NCBI GenBank assembly: GCA_019639135.1
Contig: JAHBSL010000003.1
Span: forward strand, 186,001 to 250,000
Direction: 5' to 3'
From: Acidobacteriota bacterium
GTDB taxonomy: Bacteria; Acidobacteriota; Blastocatellia; Pyrinomonadales; Pyrinomonadaceae
DNA: 64,000 nucleotides
The first letter of the stretch is position 1. Each line of letters starts with the position of its first letter. Shown here one piece after another: positions 48,588 through 57,295 of the stretch. The position numbers were made by a program, and so were the translations under genes. Below the pieces are notes generated by a model, which saw nothing but the letters and a program-made list of their open reading frames with translations, made no database searches and was not told the DNA's origin.

Positions 48588-50477
48588 ATGTTCGACGAGT
48601 CGTTTGATGTGATAGTTATCGGGGCGGGGCACGCCGGGTGCGAGGCGGCCTCGGCCTCGGCGCGCTTAGGGGCAAATACTGCGCTCGTAACGATCAATCT
48701 TGACCTCATCGGGCAGATGTCCTGCAATCCGGCCGTTGGCGGTATCGCGAAAGGCCACGTGGTTCGTGAGATAGACGCGCTCGGCGGCATCATGGGCCGA
48801 GTTATCGACCGGACCGGCATTCAGTTTCGCCTTTTGAACCGTTCGCGAGGGCCGGCGGTCCAATCGCCAAGGGCTCAGGCCGACCGCAGCCTTTACCGAA
48901 CCGAGATGCGGCGAGTGCTCGAAGCAACCCCGAACCTGCACCTCCGGCAAGGTGTTGTAGTTGATTTAATTGTTGAAAACAATAGGGTTATCGGCGTTGA
49001 GATGCAGGATACGCGGCGTTTTGCGGCAAGGTCCGTAGTGGTCGCGACCGGCACCTTTCTCAACGGAACGATACACACCGGTCGGCAGACCTTTTCCGCT
49101 GGACGAGCAGGCGAACCGGCATCGATCGAGCTTGCCGAGTCGCTACGGAAGCTAGGATTTCCGGTCGGCAGGCTGAAAACCGGGACGCCTCCGCGGCTAG
49201 ACGGCCGGACTATTGATTGGGACGCGTTTGAACCGCAGCCGCCGGACGAAAAGCCCGTGCCGTTCTCCTTCGCGACCGAACGCATCGAGCAGCCGCAGAT
49301 CAAATGCTATATCGGTTACACGAGCGGCGAGATCCATCAGGCGATCCGCGACAACCTGCACCAATCACCGCTTTATTCAGGAAAGATCACCGGAGTCGGG
49401 CCGCGATATTGCCCTTCGATCGAGGACAAGGTCGTCAAATTTGCCGATAAGGACCGGCATCAACTTTTCCTCGAACCCGAAGGCCACGACACGAACGAGG
49501 TTTACCTCAACGGTTTTTCGACCTCGCTTCCCTCAGCACTGCAGCTTGAGCTGCTGCGGATGATCCCGGGGTTTGAGCAGGTTCAGATAATCCGCCCGGG
49601 CTACGCCATCGAGTATGACTTCATCGATCCGCGGGAGATGAAACCGACGATGGAATCGACCCGAATGGATGGACTCTTCCTCGCCGGGCAAATTAACGGG
49701 ACGACCGGATACGAGGAGGCCGCTTGCCAGGGACTGATGGCCGGGATCAACGCAGCATTTGCAGCGGAAGGGCGTAAACCCTTTATTTTGCAACGAGATA
49801 CGGCCTACATCGGGGTTTTGGTCGATGATCTGATCCGCCACGGAGTGGATGAGCCCTATCGGCTTTTCACCTCGCGGGCAGAGGCACGACTGACGCTTCG
49901 TCACGACAACGCGGACCAGAGGCTTTCGCCATTCGGACGCGAAGCCGGCTTGCTCGGCGACACGGATTGGGAGCGGTTTAACCAGAAACGCGACCGGCTG
50001 GCAAGGTTGCGGAACGCACTCGACGGCACGAGGTTCAAGCGGTCCTCTGTCGAATACGCCGCGACCGCCCAATTGCTCGGGGCAGACCTCGGCGATTCGT
50101 TCACGCTTTCGCAGCTTGCAATGCGGCAGGGCGTTAATCCCGATCTCGTCCATCGGCTGCTTCCGGCTGATATCAGGGTGGAGGTTAAGGAAAGCGAACT
50201 CGAAACCGCTTTGGCCGATTCGCTCTACTCAGGATACATTGAGAAGCAAAGAGCCGCGACCGAACGGGTTAATCACCACGACACGCTGAAAGTACCCGAA
50301 AGCTTCAGGTTTGCAGAGATAAGCGGGCTTTCGAACGAGATGGTCGAGCGGCTCGAGCGGGCACAACCGCGGACGTTTGCACAGGTGCGCTCGATCGCCG
50401 GGTTGACACCAGCCGCTCTTTCTACGGTTCTCGTCCACCTGACCGCTGCGCAGCCAAGCGGAACCGATCGAAACTAG
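48588..50477 (+). CDS. mnmG: tRNA uridine-5-carboxymethylaminomethyl modification enzyme MnmG
   Basis: 629 residues. FAD-binding [21 protein letters not shown] at the start, [24 protein letters not shown], the FAD-contact [32 protein letters not shown], and the C-terminal helical domain contacting MnmE. It works with MnmE on wobble uridines. Normal length for the family. The next gene is parA; rsmG, usually between them in many bacteria, is absent here. A 225-bp gap before it has no recognised feature. Confidence 0.97.
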   Translation: MFDESFDVIVIGAGHAGCEAASASARLGANTALVTINLDLIGQMSCNPAVGGIAKGHVVREIDALGGIMGRVIDRTGIQFRLLNRSRGPAVQSPRAQADRSLYRTEMRRVLEATPNLHLRQGVVVDLIVENNRVIGVEMQDTRRFAARSVVVATGTFLNGTIHTGRQTFSAGRAGEPASIELAESLRKLGFPVGRLKTGTPPRLDGRTIDWDAFEPQPPDEKPVPFSFATERIEQPQIKCYIGYTSGEIHQAIRDNLHQSPLYSGKITGVGPRYCPSIEDKVVKFADKDRHQLFLEPEGHDTNEVYLNGFSTSLPSALQLELLRMIPGFEQVQIIRPGYAIEYDFIDPREMKPTMESTRMDGLFLAGQINGTTGYEEAACQGLMAGINAAFAAEGRKPFILQRDTAYIGVLVDDLIRHGVDEPYRLFTSRAEARLTLRHDNADQRLSPFGREAGLLGDTDWERFNQKRDRLARLRNALDGTRFKRSSVEYAATAQLLGADLGDSFTLSQLAMRQGVNPDLVHRLLPADIRVEVKESELETALADSLYSGYIEKQRAATERVNHHDTLKVPESFRFAEISGLSNEMVERLERAQPRTFAQVRSIAGLTPAALSTVLVHLTAAQPSGTDRN

Positions 50478-50482
50478 AAATA

Positions 50483-50498
50483 TGTGGAACGTTCCACA
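50483..50498. other. parS-like 16-bp palindrome, copy 1
   Basis: TGTGGAACGTTCCACA is a perfect palindrome. Classical parS is built of GTTYCAC-GTGRAAC; here the halves are in the opposite order, GTGGAAC-GTTCCAC. It lies in the mnmG-parA gap next to parAB. Confidence 0.75.
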
Positions 50499-50513
50499 CG
50501 GCGGCCGAATTTT

Positions 50514-50529
50514 TGTGGAACGTTCCACA
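50514..50529. other. parS-like 16-bp palindrome, copy 2
   Basis: Exact second copy of TGTGGAACGTTCCACA, 31 bp from the first (three helical turns), so both would face the same side of the DNA. Confidence 0.75.
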
Positions 50530-50634
50530 TAGTCAGGCCCCACGGGTTTGATTTGACCCGAGCTTATCCTAGAATCAAGCTACACGAATACTTTCGGTGC
50601 AAATTTGCCTGAAAACTCGCTGAAATCGCCAAAA

Positions 50635-51396
50635 ATGGGAAAGATAATCGCGATCGCCAATCAAAAAGGCGGCGTGGGCAAGACCACGACCGCGATAAAC
50701 CTTGCCGCGGGCCTCGCACTTGCGGGCAAAAAAGTGTTGCTCGTAGATGCCGACCCGCAGGGAAATGCGACCTCCGGCTCGGGTATTGAAAAACTCCCGA
50801 ACCGCCGGTCACTCTATGACGCGATGATCTCCGGCAATTCGGTTCGGGAATCCGTTGTGCCGACGGAGATAGATAAGCTTTGGGTCCTGCCCTCACACAA
50901 GAACCTCGCCGGGATCGAGATCGAATTTGCCGATGACAAGAACCGGGCGAACATCCTAAAGGACCTTCTGGAATCGATCCGTGAGTATTTTCACTACATT
51001 ATCATCGATTGCCCGCCCTCGCTCGGGATTCTTACGGTCAATGGCCTGACCGCGGCAGATTCGCTTTTGGTTCCGATCCAAACCGAATATTTCGCTCTTG
51101 AGGGCGTTACGGAGCTTTTCGAAACTCTTTCGCGGCTAAAGCGTGAGCTAAACCCGGGACTAAAGATCGAAGGGTTGCTGCTTACGATGTTTGACGAGCG
51201 GACGAACCTCTCGACTGCGGTGGCAAAGGACCTGCGAGATTTTTACGGGCCACAGGTACTCCGCACTGTTATCCCGCGGAACGTCCGTTTGGCCGAGGCT
51301 CCGAGCTTTGGGAAGCCGATACTGCTTTACGACCCGAAGTCACGGGGGGCCGAAAGCTATTTTCAATTGACTAAGGAGATAATCGAACATGGCTAG
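50635..51396 (+). CDS. parA: Chromosome partitioning ATPase ParA/Soj
   Basis: 253 residues from the ATG at 50635. Deviant Walker A KGGVGKTTTAINLA, Walker A' DADPQGNATSG, Walker B-like YIIIDCPPSLGILTVNGLTAAD, and QTEYFALEGVTEL: a full chromosomal Soj-type ParA without an N-terminal HTH. It moves ParB-parS complexes by ATP-dependent DNA binding. Its end overlaps parB by 8 bp. parS-like sites are just upstream. Confidence 0.96.
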   Translation: MGKIIAIANQKGGVGKTTTAINLAAGLALAGKKVLLVDADPQGNATSGSGIEKLPNRRSLYDAMISGNSVRESVVPTEIDKLWVLPSHKNLAGIEIEFADDKNRANILKDLLESIREYFHYIIIDCPPSLGILTVNGLTAADSLLVPIQTEYFALEGVTELFETLSRLKRELNPGLKIEGLLLTMFDERTNLSTAVAKDLRDFYGPQVLRTVIPRNVRLAEAPSFGKPILLYDPKSRGAESYFQLTKEIIEHG

Positions 51397-52300
51397 AAAA
51401 CCGCTTGGCCGCGGGCTCAGCGCACTGCTTGGCGAGCCAGCCGAGAGCCCGACGGCGGCTGCTGAACCAACGGAATCGCCAGCCGGGGTGAAGGAGATCG
51501 AGGTCTCGCGTATCTCGGGCAATCCCGAGCAGCCCAGAACACGCTTTGACGCCAAAGCACTCGATGAACTTGCAAGTTCGATAGCCGCAAATGGCATCGT
51601 CCAGCCGATCGTTGTCCGCCGGGCCGGAAATCGATACCAGATCGTTGCCGGCGAACGGCGTTGGCGGGCGGCGCAGAGGGCCGGCCTGCACAAGGTTCCG
51701 GTCGTGATCAAGGAGGTCTCCGACGACAAGATCCTTGAGATCGCCCTCATCGAGAACATCCAGCGGGAAGAGCTGAACCCGATCGAGGAGGCCAACGCGT
51801 ATCGCAAACTTATTGATAACATTGGACTTACGCAAGAGCAGCTATCTGAGCGGGTCGGCAAGGAGCGGTCGCTGATCGCCACCTCGATGCGGCTTTTGAA
51901 GCTCCCGGACGAGATCCAAAAGCTCATCGAAGAGGGCAAGCTGACCGCGGGCCACGGCCGCGCGCTGCTTCTCACAGATGACAAAACGATTCAGATACGA
52001 ACCGCCCGTTCTATCATCGAAAAGCAGATGTCTGTTCGCGAAGCCGAGCGGATGGTCAAGCGAGCCACCACTGAAATCAGCGTAACCATTGCAAATAAAC
52101 ACGTTACACGAACCACAGATCCGAACGTTCGGCATGCCGAGACGAAGCTTATGCGATCCTTGGGGACGAACGTAAAGATCCGCCCGAGTGGGAAAGGAAT
52201 CTCCGGGAAGATCGAGATCGAATACTATAGTGCTGAGGACCTTGACCGCCTTTATTCACTGCTTATGGGTGAGCGGGATAGGACGGCAGGAGCGACATAA
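51389..52300 (+). CDS. parB: Chromosome partitioning protein ParB/Spo0J
   Basis: 303 residues. N-terminal ParA-interaction peptide MARKPLGRGLSALLGE, the CTPase domain with GERRWRAAQRAG and ENIQREELNPIEEANAY, the HTH with LTQEQLSERVGKERSLIATSMRLLKLP and the C-terminal dimer domain IEIEYYSAEDLDRLYSLL. It loads on parS and spreads. The base-reading residues would have to be compared with those of classical ParB to judge the everted site. Confidence 0.96.
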   Translation: MARKPLGRGLSALLGEPAESPTAAAEPTESPAGVKEIEVSRISGNPEQPRTRFDAKALDELASSIAANGIVQPIVVRRAGNRYQIVAGERRWRAAQRAGLHKVPVVIKEVSDDKILEIALIENIQREELNPIEEANAYRKLIDNIGLTQEQLSERVGKERSLIATSMRLLKLPDEIQKLIEEGKLTAGHGRALLLTDDKTIQIRTARSIIEKQMSVREAERMVKRATTEISVTIANKHVTRTTDPNVRHAETKLMRSLGTNVKIRPSGKGISGKIEIEYYSAEDLDRLYSLLMGERDRTAGAT

Positions 52301-52341
52301 GCCGTTTAGCTGCAGAAATTAGACAGAGCGACAAATCGATG

Positions 52342-52349
52342 AAAGGAGG
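52342..52349 (+). promoter_or_regulatory. Ribosome binding site that fixes the selD start
   Basis: AAAGGAGG lies 12 bases before ATG 52362. It is well placed for that start, and too far from the GTG at 52404, supporting the UGA read-through interpretation. Confidence 0.85.
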
Positions 52350-52361
52350 AAATACGGACCG

Positions 52362-53381
52362 ATGACCAAGCGTTTGACGGAAATGGTCTCCTGTGCGGGT
52401 TGAGTGGCCAAACTCGCCCCCGGCGACCTTGCTCAAGTTTTGAGCAAACTTCCGTTACAACCAACCGAAAATGTGATCGTCGGTTTCGAGAATTCCGACG
52501 ACGCGGGCGTTTTTCGCCTTTCGGACGACCTTGCTCTGGTTCAAACGGTCGATTTTTTCACGCCCGTTGCCGATGATCCGGTGATCTATGGTCGCGTGGC
52601 AGCGATAAATTCGCTAAATGACGTTTACGCGATGGGCGGCCGTCCGGTGACGGCCCTGTCGGTTGTTTGCTATCCGCAGAAAGGTGATTGGGACGTGCTT
52701 GGCCAAATACTGCTCGGCGGGCAGATGGCGATGAACGAGGCCGGTGTGGTGGTCATCGGCGGGCACTCGGTCGATGACCAGGAGATGAAGTTCGGCTATG
52801 CGGTAACGGGCTTTGTGCATCCGGACAAGGTCGTCACGAACGCCGGAGCGATGCCTGGCGATTCTCTGATCCTGACCAAACCGATCGGGACCGGGACGAT
52901 CAACACGGCCGTCAAGCGCGGCGCAGCTAGCGAAGCCGTTATTGAAGCCTGCATCGCGGCGATGACCACATCGGCCGCTGCCGCGTCTAAAGCAATGACG
53001 GAGATCGGCGCAAATGGCTGTACGGATGTTACGGGTTTCGGACTTCTCGGACACGCGTACGAGATGGCAAAGGCGAGCGGTGTTACATTTACAATAGAGT
53101 CGTCCGCCGTACCGCTTTTGCCGGAGACGCTTGAGCTGATCGGGCAGGGAATGCTCACTCGAGGCGATCGCAACAATCGAGCGTATGTCGGTGATACAAT
53201 CGAGTTTGACGCAGCGGTCTCGGGCGTGATGCAGAGTGCGCTTTTTGACCCGCAAACGGCGGGCGGCCTGTTGATAAGCCTTCCGGTCGAACGAGCAGAC
53301 GAATATACGGCGATGGTTGCCGGTTCTTTCGTTATCGGCCGGGTCGGGCCGCTTGGCTCAAAGCTGATCGAGGTCGTTTAG
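52362..53381 (+). CDS. selD: Selenide, water dikinase, itself a selenoprotein (in-frame UGA)
   Basis: 339 residues if UGA at 52401-52403 is read as selenocysteine (codon 14). The N-terminus then reads MTKRLTEMVSCAGUVAKLAPGDLAQVL, which is the SelD active-site region, where Cys or Sec and the following Lys are catalytic. Downstream are VGFENSDDAGVFRL, TVDFFTPVADDP, GHSVDDQEMKFG and TKPIGTGTI. It makes selenophosphate from selenide and ATP for selenocysteine or selenouridine. Without the 14 upstream codons the protein would lack its active site. A strong ribosome site precedes ATG 52362. It lies 61 bp after parB and 13 bp before tatB. Confidence 0.93.
52401..52403 (+). other. UGA codon proposed to encode selenocysteine, with possible SECIS hairpin
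   Basis: TGA is in frame between CAG and the conserved xAKLAP segment. Immediately around it GAGT-GGCCAA-ACTC (about 52402-52415), extended by GGG/CCC on either side, can form a small stem-loop that could act as the bacterial insertion element. The structure is only a hand folding. Confidence 0.85.
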
Positions 53382-53394
53382 CCGGAGTTTTTTT

Positions 53395-53814
53395 GTGCTG
53401 TTGTTCATTTTCCAATCTATCGGAACGCAGGAGTTGATCCTCATCGGCATCGTCGCGCTCATTTTTCTCGGCCCGCGGAGGTTGCCCGAGTACGCCCGAA
53501 AGATCGGCAAGATGATGGCCGACCTTCGCAACACGGCAGGCGAATTCCGCTCTACCTGGGAACGCGAAGTTGACCTTGAGAATGAGGTCAAGGCCTTTGA
53601 CCTTGATGCGATCGAGAGCGAAGCTGAAGCAAAAAAGAAGACCGAGCCGCGGATCGCTCCGTCACGAGAAGCGAATGCCATCCAACCCCCGGCGATAAGA
53701 GAGGTGGACGCAAGCTCGTTTCACCCGGAGACTCAGCCCGCCGAAAAGCCGCCGTCCGAGCCTGCCGAAGACCTCGAAGAAGCGAACGAACTCGACAAAC
53801 GTAACTGGCTTTGA
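53395..53814 (+). CDS. tatB: Twin-arginine translocase subunit TatB-like
   Basis: 139 residues, GTG start. N-terminal membrane helix (SIGTQELILIGIVALIFLGPRRLPEYARKIGKMMADLRNTAGEF), with the FLGP-RLPE hinge of TatA/B proteins. The amphipathic helix is followed by a long acidic, Pro-rich tail. Length and Glu in the membrane helix region favour TatB over TatA. It is followed by tatC, so the pair forms the Tat substrate receptor. A probable Tat substrate, the FAD protein at 61.7 kb, is nearby. Confidence 0.9.
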   Translation: MLLFIFQSIGTQELILIGIVALIFLGPRRLPEYARKIGKMMADLRNTAGEFRSTWEREVDLENEVKAFDLDAIESEAEAKKKTEPRIAPSREANAIQPPAIREVDASSFHPETQPAEKPPSEPAEDLEEANELDKRNWL

Positions 53815-53844
53815 ACCGGCGAGGCACCCGGCCATATCCATTAG

Positions 53845-54903
53845 ATGAAGCAGATCGAGAACAGAATGAACGGGCCGGCGGTCGAAATGTCGTTCCTGGA
53901 CCATCTGGATGAACTCCGCAAGCGCATCGTCCGTTCGGTCATCTTCATAATCATTGCCTTCGTCGGCTGCTGGTTCGTTTCGGGAGCGATCTACGATTTT
54001 CTCAGTATTCCTGTTCGTGAGGCGTTGTCCCAGGCGGAACGCCGCGAGCTGCCGGTCGAGGGGCGGACTGGAGAGGAGCGGATACTTCCGCTTTCATCAT
54101 TGAAGCTCGGCGACAGCGGACGCTACGTTTTCGACCGTGCGACAACTCTCGGGGTCAGCGTGGTTCAACCCGGAACTTCGGTGCGGGCCGTGGTCGGACA
54201 AAATGCCGAAGGCAAGATCGGGCTCTTTACCGACGAGCCCATTTACACCATAAACGCGGTTATTCCTGCCGGTGTGCTATTACCGGTCGATCTGGCTCCC
54301 GATGCCGTGCCGGCGGTCGCAGCCGATGAACGGATGATCGTCACGACCGCCCAGGAGCCCTTTACGCTCTACGTAACGGTTTCGCTATATGCGGCGATCG
54401 CGATTTCGGTACCGTTTTTGCTCTTGCAGATCTGGGGTTTCATTTCGCCGGCCCTCTATCAGCACGAAAAGTCTTACGTAACGCCGTTTATTTTGCTCTC
54501 TTCCGTCGCTTTCGTTGCAGGTGCGGCCTTTGCCTACTACATTCTTTTTCCGCCCGCGGCCAGGTATCTTCTCGGGCTAGGGTCGGACTTCAGGCTGTTG
54601 CTCAGAGCAACCGACTACTTCGATCTGATCACGCTGATAATGCTCGCGATGGGCGTTATCTTTCAGATGCCGGCCATCGCTTACGTGCTCGCCCGCATCG
54701 GGCTGATCACTCCGCGGCTGATGCTCCGAAGCTGGAAGATCGCCTTGGTCGTGATCCTGATCGTTGCCGCCGTCATCTCGCCGACCGGCGACGCGGTAAA
54801 TCTGGCCCTTTTCGCCTCGCCGATGATCGCCCTCTATGTGTTTTCCATTTTTATCGCGTGGATATTTGGCAAAGAGCGCCAGCACGACGGCCCGGCCACC
54901 TGA
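53845..54903 (+). CDS. tatC: Twin-arginine translocase TatC with enlarged first periplasmic loop
   Basis: 352 residues, about 100 longer than the usual TatC. FLDHLDELRKRIVRSVIFIIIAFVGCWFVSGAIYDFLSIPV is the conserved N-terminal region and first membrane segment. The insertion (about residues 62-170, including LPVEGRTGEERILPLSSLKLGDSGRYVFDRATTLGVS) lies in the first periplasmic loop, before EPFTLYVTVSLYAAIAISVPFLLLQIWGFISPALYQHEKSY and the rest of the normal six-helix core. The Glu in EPF, important for substrate binding, is present. It recognises twin-arginine signals with TatB. Confidence 0.94.
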   Translation: MKQIENRMNGPAVEMSFLDHLDELRKRIVRSVIFIIIAFVGCWFVSGAIYDFLSIPVREALSQAERRELPVEGRTGEERILPLSSLKLGDSGRYVFDRATTLGVSVVQPGTSVRAVVGQNAEGKIGLFTDEPIYTINAVIPAGVLLPVDLAPDAVPAVAADERMIVTTAQEPFTLYVTVSLYAAIAISVPFLLLQIWGFISPALYQHEKSYVTPFILLSSVAFVAGAAFAYYILFPPAARYLLGLGSDFRLLLRATDYFDLITLIMLAMGVIFQMPAIAYVLARIGLITPRLMLRSWKIALVVILIVAAVISPTGDAVNLALFASPMIALYVFSIFIAWIFGKERQHDGPAT

Positions 54904-54946
54904 TCCGCTACCGCAAAAAGCAACCCCAAATAGGGCTTTGAGCATC

Positions 54947-54975
54947 TTGAATTAGCAGGGATTACTGTCTAAAAT
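54947..54975 (+). promoter_or_regulatory. Sigma-70-type promoter for the GWxTD gene
   Basis: TTGAAT (54947-54952) and TAAAAT (54970-54975) with a 17-bp spacer. Its -10 matches that of the rpmH promoter. Confidence 0.7.
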
Positions 54976-55048
54976 CTAGAGTAGGGAAATTTATCCGTTT
55001 CTTCCGGTTGCTTTTGCGTCTATCGCCTGAAGTTTAGGAGCAGTTTTT

Positions 55049-56686
55049 ATGACGAAGATCTATTTTGTTCGTTTCGTTTTTCTTGCCGCAGCGTTGATGC
55101 TGGCGGCGAGCGTCCCGGTCTCGGCCCAGCGTGATAAGAACGATAAAAATCGTCCGAATCAGGACCCGACCGAGCGTCCGCGCAACGTCAAGCCCGAAAT
55201 CAAAGAGGCTTACAGGCGGTGGCTTGACCAGGACGTTCCGTACATCATCACGAAAGAAGAACGCCGTGCGTTCATGGCTCTCCAGACTGATGAGGAACGC
55301 GAGAATTTCATCGAGAACTTCTGGCGTCGCCGCGATCCCAACCCCGACACGGAAGAGAACGAATTTCGCGAGGAGTATTACGAGCGGATCGCATACGCGA
55401 ACGAACGCTTCACCTCGGGCATTCCCGGTTGGCGGACGGACCGCGGCCGGATCTACATTGCCTGGGGCAAGCCGGATTCGATCGAATCCCGTCCCTCCGG
55501 CGGTGCCTATGACCGGCCTGCATATGAAGGTGGCGGAACCACTACCACCTATCCTTTTGAGGTTTGGTTCTATCGTCATCTCGACGGCGTCGGCGACGGT
55601 ATCGAGATCGAGTTCGTCGATCCGACCGGAACGGGCGAGTACCGCATTGCCCGCAACGCGAACGAAAAGGACGCGCTATTGATGGTTCCTGGTGCTGGAT
55701 TGACACTATCAGAGTCATTAGGCCTTTCAAGCAAGGGAGATAGAATCTCGGGGATCAACTCAAACAATACTTATACTCGAGAGCAGGATATGCCCTTTAG
55801 ACGGCTTGAGATCATCACTGCTTTACAAAGGCCGCCGGCAGTAAAGTACGGCGATCTGCAGAGCATGGTCGGCGGCGACTCGGGTGTGCTCGATAACAAC
55901 CCGCTCAACTTCGACCTTCGCGTTGATTTCTTCCGCCAGTCGGAAGAGCGGGTGGTCGTCACCTTTACGATCCAGACACCGAATCGGGAACTCCAGTTTG
56001 AGAATGAAGGCGGCATTCAGACGGCGAAGTTGAACATCTTTGGTCGCATCACGGCGGTCTCGGGCAAACGCTCAGGCATCTTTGAGGATGCGGTAACGAC
56101 CTATGCTACACAGGAAGAACTTGCGACGATGCGCGACCGCAAGTCGGTTTACCAAAAGGCATATACGCTGACGCCGGGAACCTATAAGGTCGACGTCGTT
56201 GTCCGCGATGTAGCGACCGGCAACCGCGGCATCATCAATCAGGGCTTTACCGTTCCGCGTTACGACGACAAGTTGCTTTCGACCTCGACGCTCGTGCTTG
56301 CCTCAACGCTCCGCCCGACCGAAGAGCGCGACATCGGCGCAATGTTCGTGATCGGCAATGCGAAGGTCATCCCGAACATCGAAGGCGTTTACAAGAAGGG
56401 TCAGGATGTCGGCGTCTATATGCAGGTTTACAATGCCGGCATCGACCAGACGACACTCCGCCCGGCAGTTGATGTCGAGTATGTTCTGACCAAGAACGGC
56501 AAGGAAGTGCTTCGCCAGCCCGAGAATTGGGAAGGGCTCTCCGATTCGGGACAGCGGCTGACGCTTGCAAGGCTCTTGCCGACCGGCTTCCTCGACACCG
56601 GCGAGTACGAGATTAAGGTTATGACCCGTGACAAGGTCAGCCAGCAGGTCGTCGAGAACAAGGGCAAGTTCCGCATTGTCGATTAA
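55049..56686 (+). CDS. GWxTD-domain exported protein
   Basis: 545 residues. Signal peptide (FVFLAAALMLAASVPVSAQ), then a charged linker and the GWxTD domain: YIITKEERRAFMALQTDEERENFIENFWRRRDP ... FREEYYERIAYANERFTSGIPGWRTDRGRIYIAWGKPD. The signature here reads GWRTD. The remainder is beta-rich. Such proteins are common in Acidobacteriota and related phyla; function not established. A stretch at about 55676-55835 has strikingly different, AT-richer codon use from the rest of the gene. TTTAGGAGC is the ribosome site. Confidence 0.9.
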   Translation: MTKIYFVRFVFLAAALMLAASVPVSAQRDKNDKNRPNQDPTERPRNVKPEIKEAYRRWLDQDVPYIITKEERRAFMALQTDEERENFIENFWRRRDPNPDTEENEFREEYYERIAYANERFTSGIPGWRTDRGRIYIAWGKPDSIESRPSGGAYDRPAYEGGGTTTTYPFEVWFYRHLDGVGDGIEIEFVDPTGTGEYRIARNANEKDALLMVPGAGLTLSESLGLSSKGDRISGINSNNTYTREQDMPFRRLEIITALQRPPAVKYGDLQSMVGGDSGVLDNNPLNFDLRVDFFRQSEERVVVTFTIQTPNRELQFENEGGIQTAKLNIFGRITAVSGKRSGIFEDAVTTYATQEELATMRDRKSVYQKAYTLTPGTYKVDVVVRDVATGNRGIINQGFTVPRYDDKLLSTSTLVLASTLRPTEERDIGAMFVIGNAKVIPNIEGVYKKGQDVGVYMQVYNAGIDQTTLRPAVDVEYVLTKNGKEVLRQPENWEGLSDSGQRLTLARLLPTGFLDTGEYEIKVMTRDKVSQQVVENKGKFRIVD

Positions 56687-56713
56687 CGACGCGGGCTTCA
56701 TCGAAAGAGCGAG

Positions 56714-56737
56714 CGGCTCCGGAAATTTCCGGGGCCG
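56714..56737 (+). terminator. Hairpin after the GWxTD gene
   Basis: CGGCTCCGGAAA faces TTTCCGGGGCCG (one T-G pair), with almost no loop. TTCTCTATTT follows, so termination is plausible but weak. Confidence 0.5.
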
Positions 56738-56902
56738 TTCTCTATTTCCGGCAGCGATGCCGGGCGTTGGTGACAATCACGGCATAATGGGTTATATTTC
56801 TCTACGAATTGATTGTGGCGAAAACTCACACCGCCCGAATTCGAATAATATTTTGTCGGCAGCCGACCGGACGGAAGCCGCACCGCCCGTGCAAAAACCC
56901 TG

Positions 56903-57295
56903 ATGATCGTCGGAACGGAATGGCTCATCGAAGCTGAAGGATGCGATCCCGAACGCTTGAGAGACGAAGCTTTGCTTCGCGGAGTGCTTGGGCGCGTTCT
57001 TGCCGATCTTGACCTCAAGAGCATCGGCAGCGTTTGGCATAAATTTCCCGGCGAAGGCGGCGTAACGGGCTTGATCGCCTTGACGGAGTCGCACCTTGCC
57101 TGCCACACCTATCCCGAATACGGAACCGCAACATTCAACCTATATTGCTGCCGGACGCGTCCCGAGTGGAACTGGGTGACCGAGCTGAAGGATTCGCTCG
57201 CGGCCGCGAGTGTAATGATCACCAGGTTCGAACGCGGCACCGCCAGTGACGAAAGCAGCTACCCGATGACGCGAACAGCCGGAGGTGCCGAATGA
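56903..57295 (+). CDS. speD: S-adenosylmethionine decarboxylase proenzyme-like protein
   Basis: 130 residues. The self-cleavage motif E62-S63-H64 in LIALTESHLACHTYPEYGTATFNLYCCRTRPEW matches SpeH-type AdoMet decarboxylases, where Ser becomes the pyruvoyl group; Cys82 or Cys83 is the usual proton donor. The product would supply decarboxylated AdoMet, the aminopropyl donor, to the SpeE-like enzyme at 59.7 kb. It overlaps the next gene by 4 bp, and all six genes to 61.2 kb are on the same strand. Confidence 0.92.
   Translation: MIVGTEWLIEAEGCDPERLRDEALLRGVLGRVLADLDLKSIGSVWHKFPGEGGVTGLIALTESHLACHTYPEYGTATFNLYCCRTRPEWNWVTELKDSLAAASVMITRFERGTASDESSYPMTRTAGGAE

Noticed and set aside
49533..50153. 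206-residue antisense frame over mnmG
   Set aside because: Shadow of mnmG with no independent support.
52404..53381. selD starting at GTG 52404
   Set aside because: This start removes the active-site region and leaves the strong ribosome site 54 bases away; read-through of TGA explains the data better.
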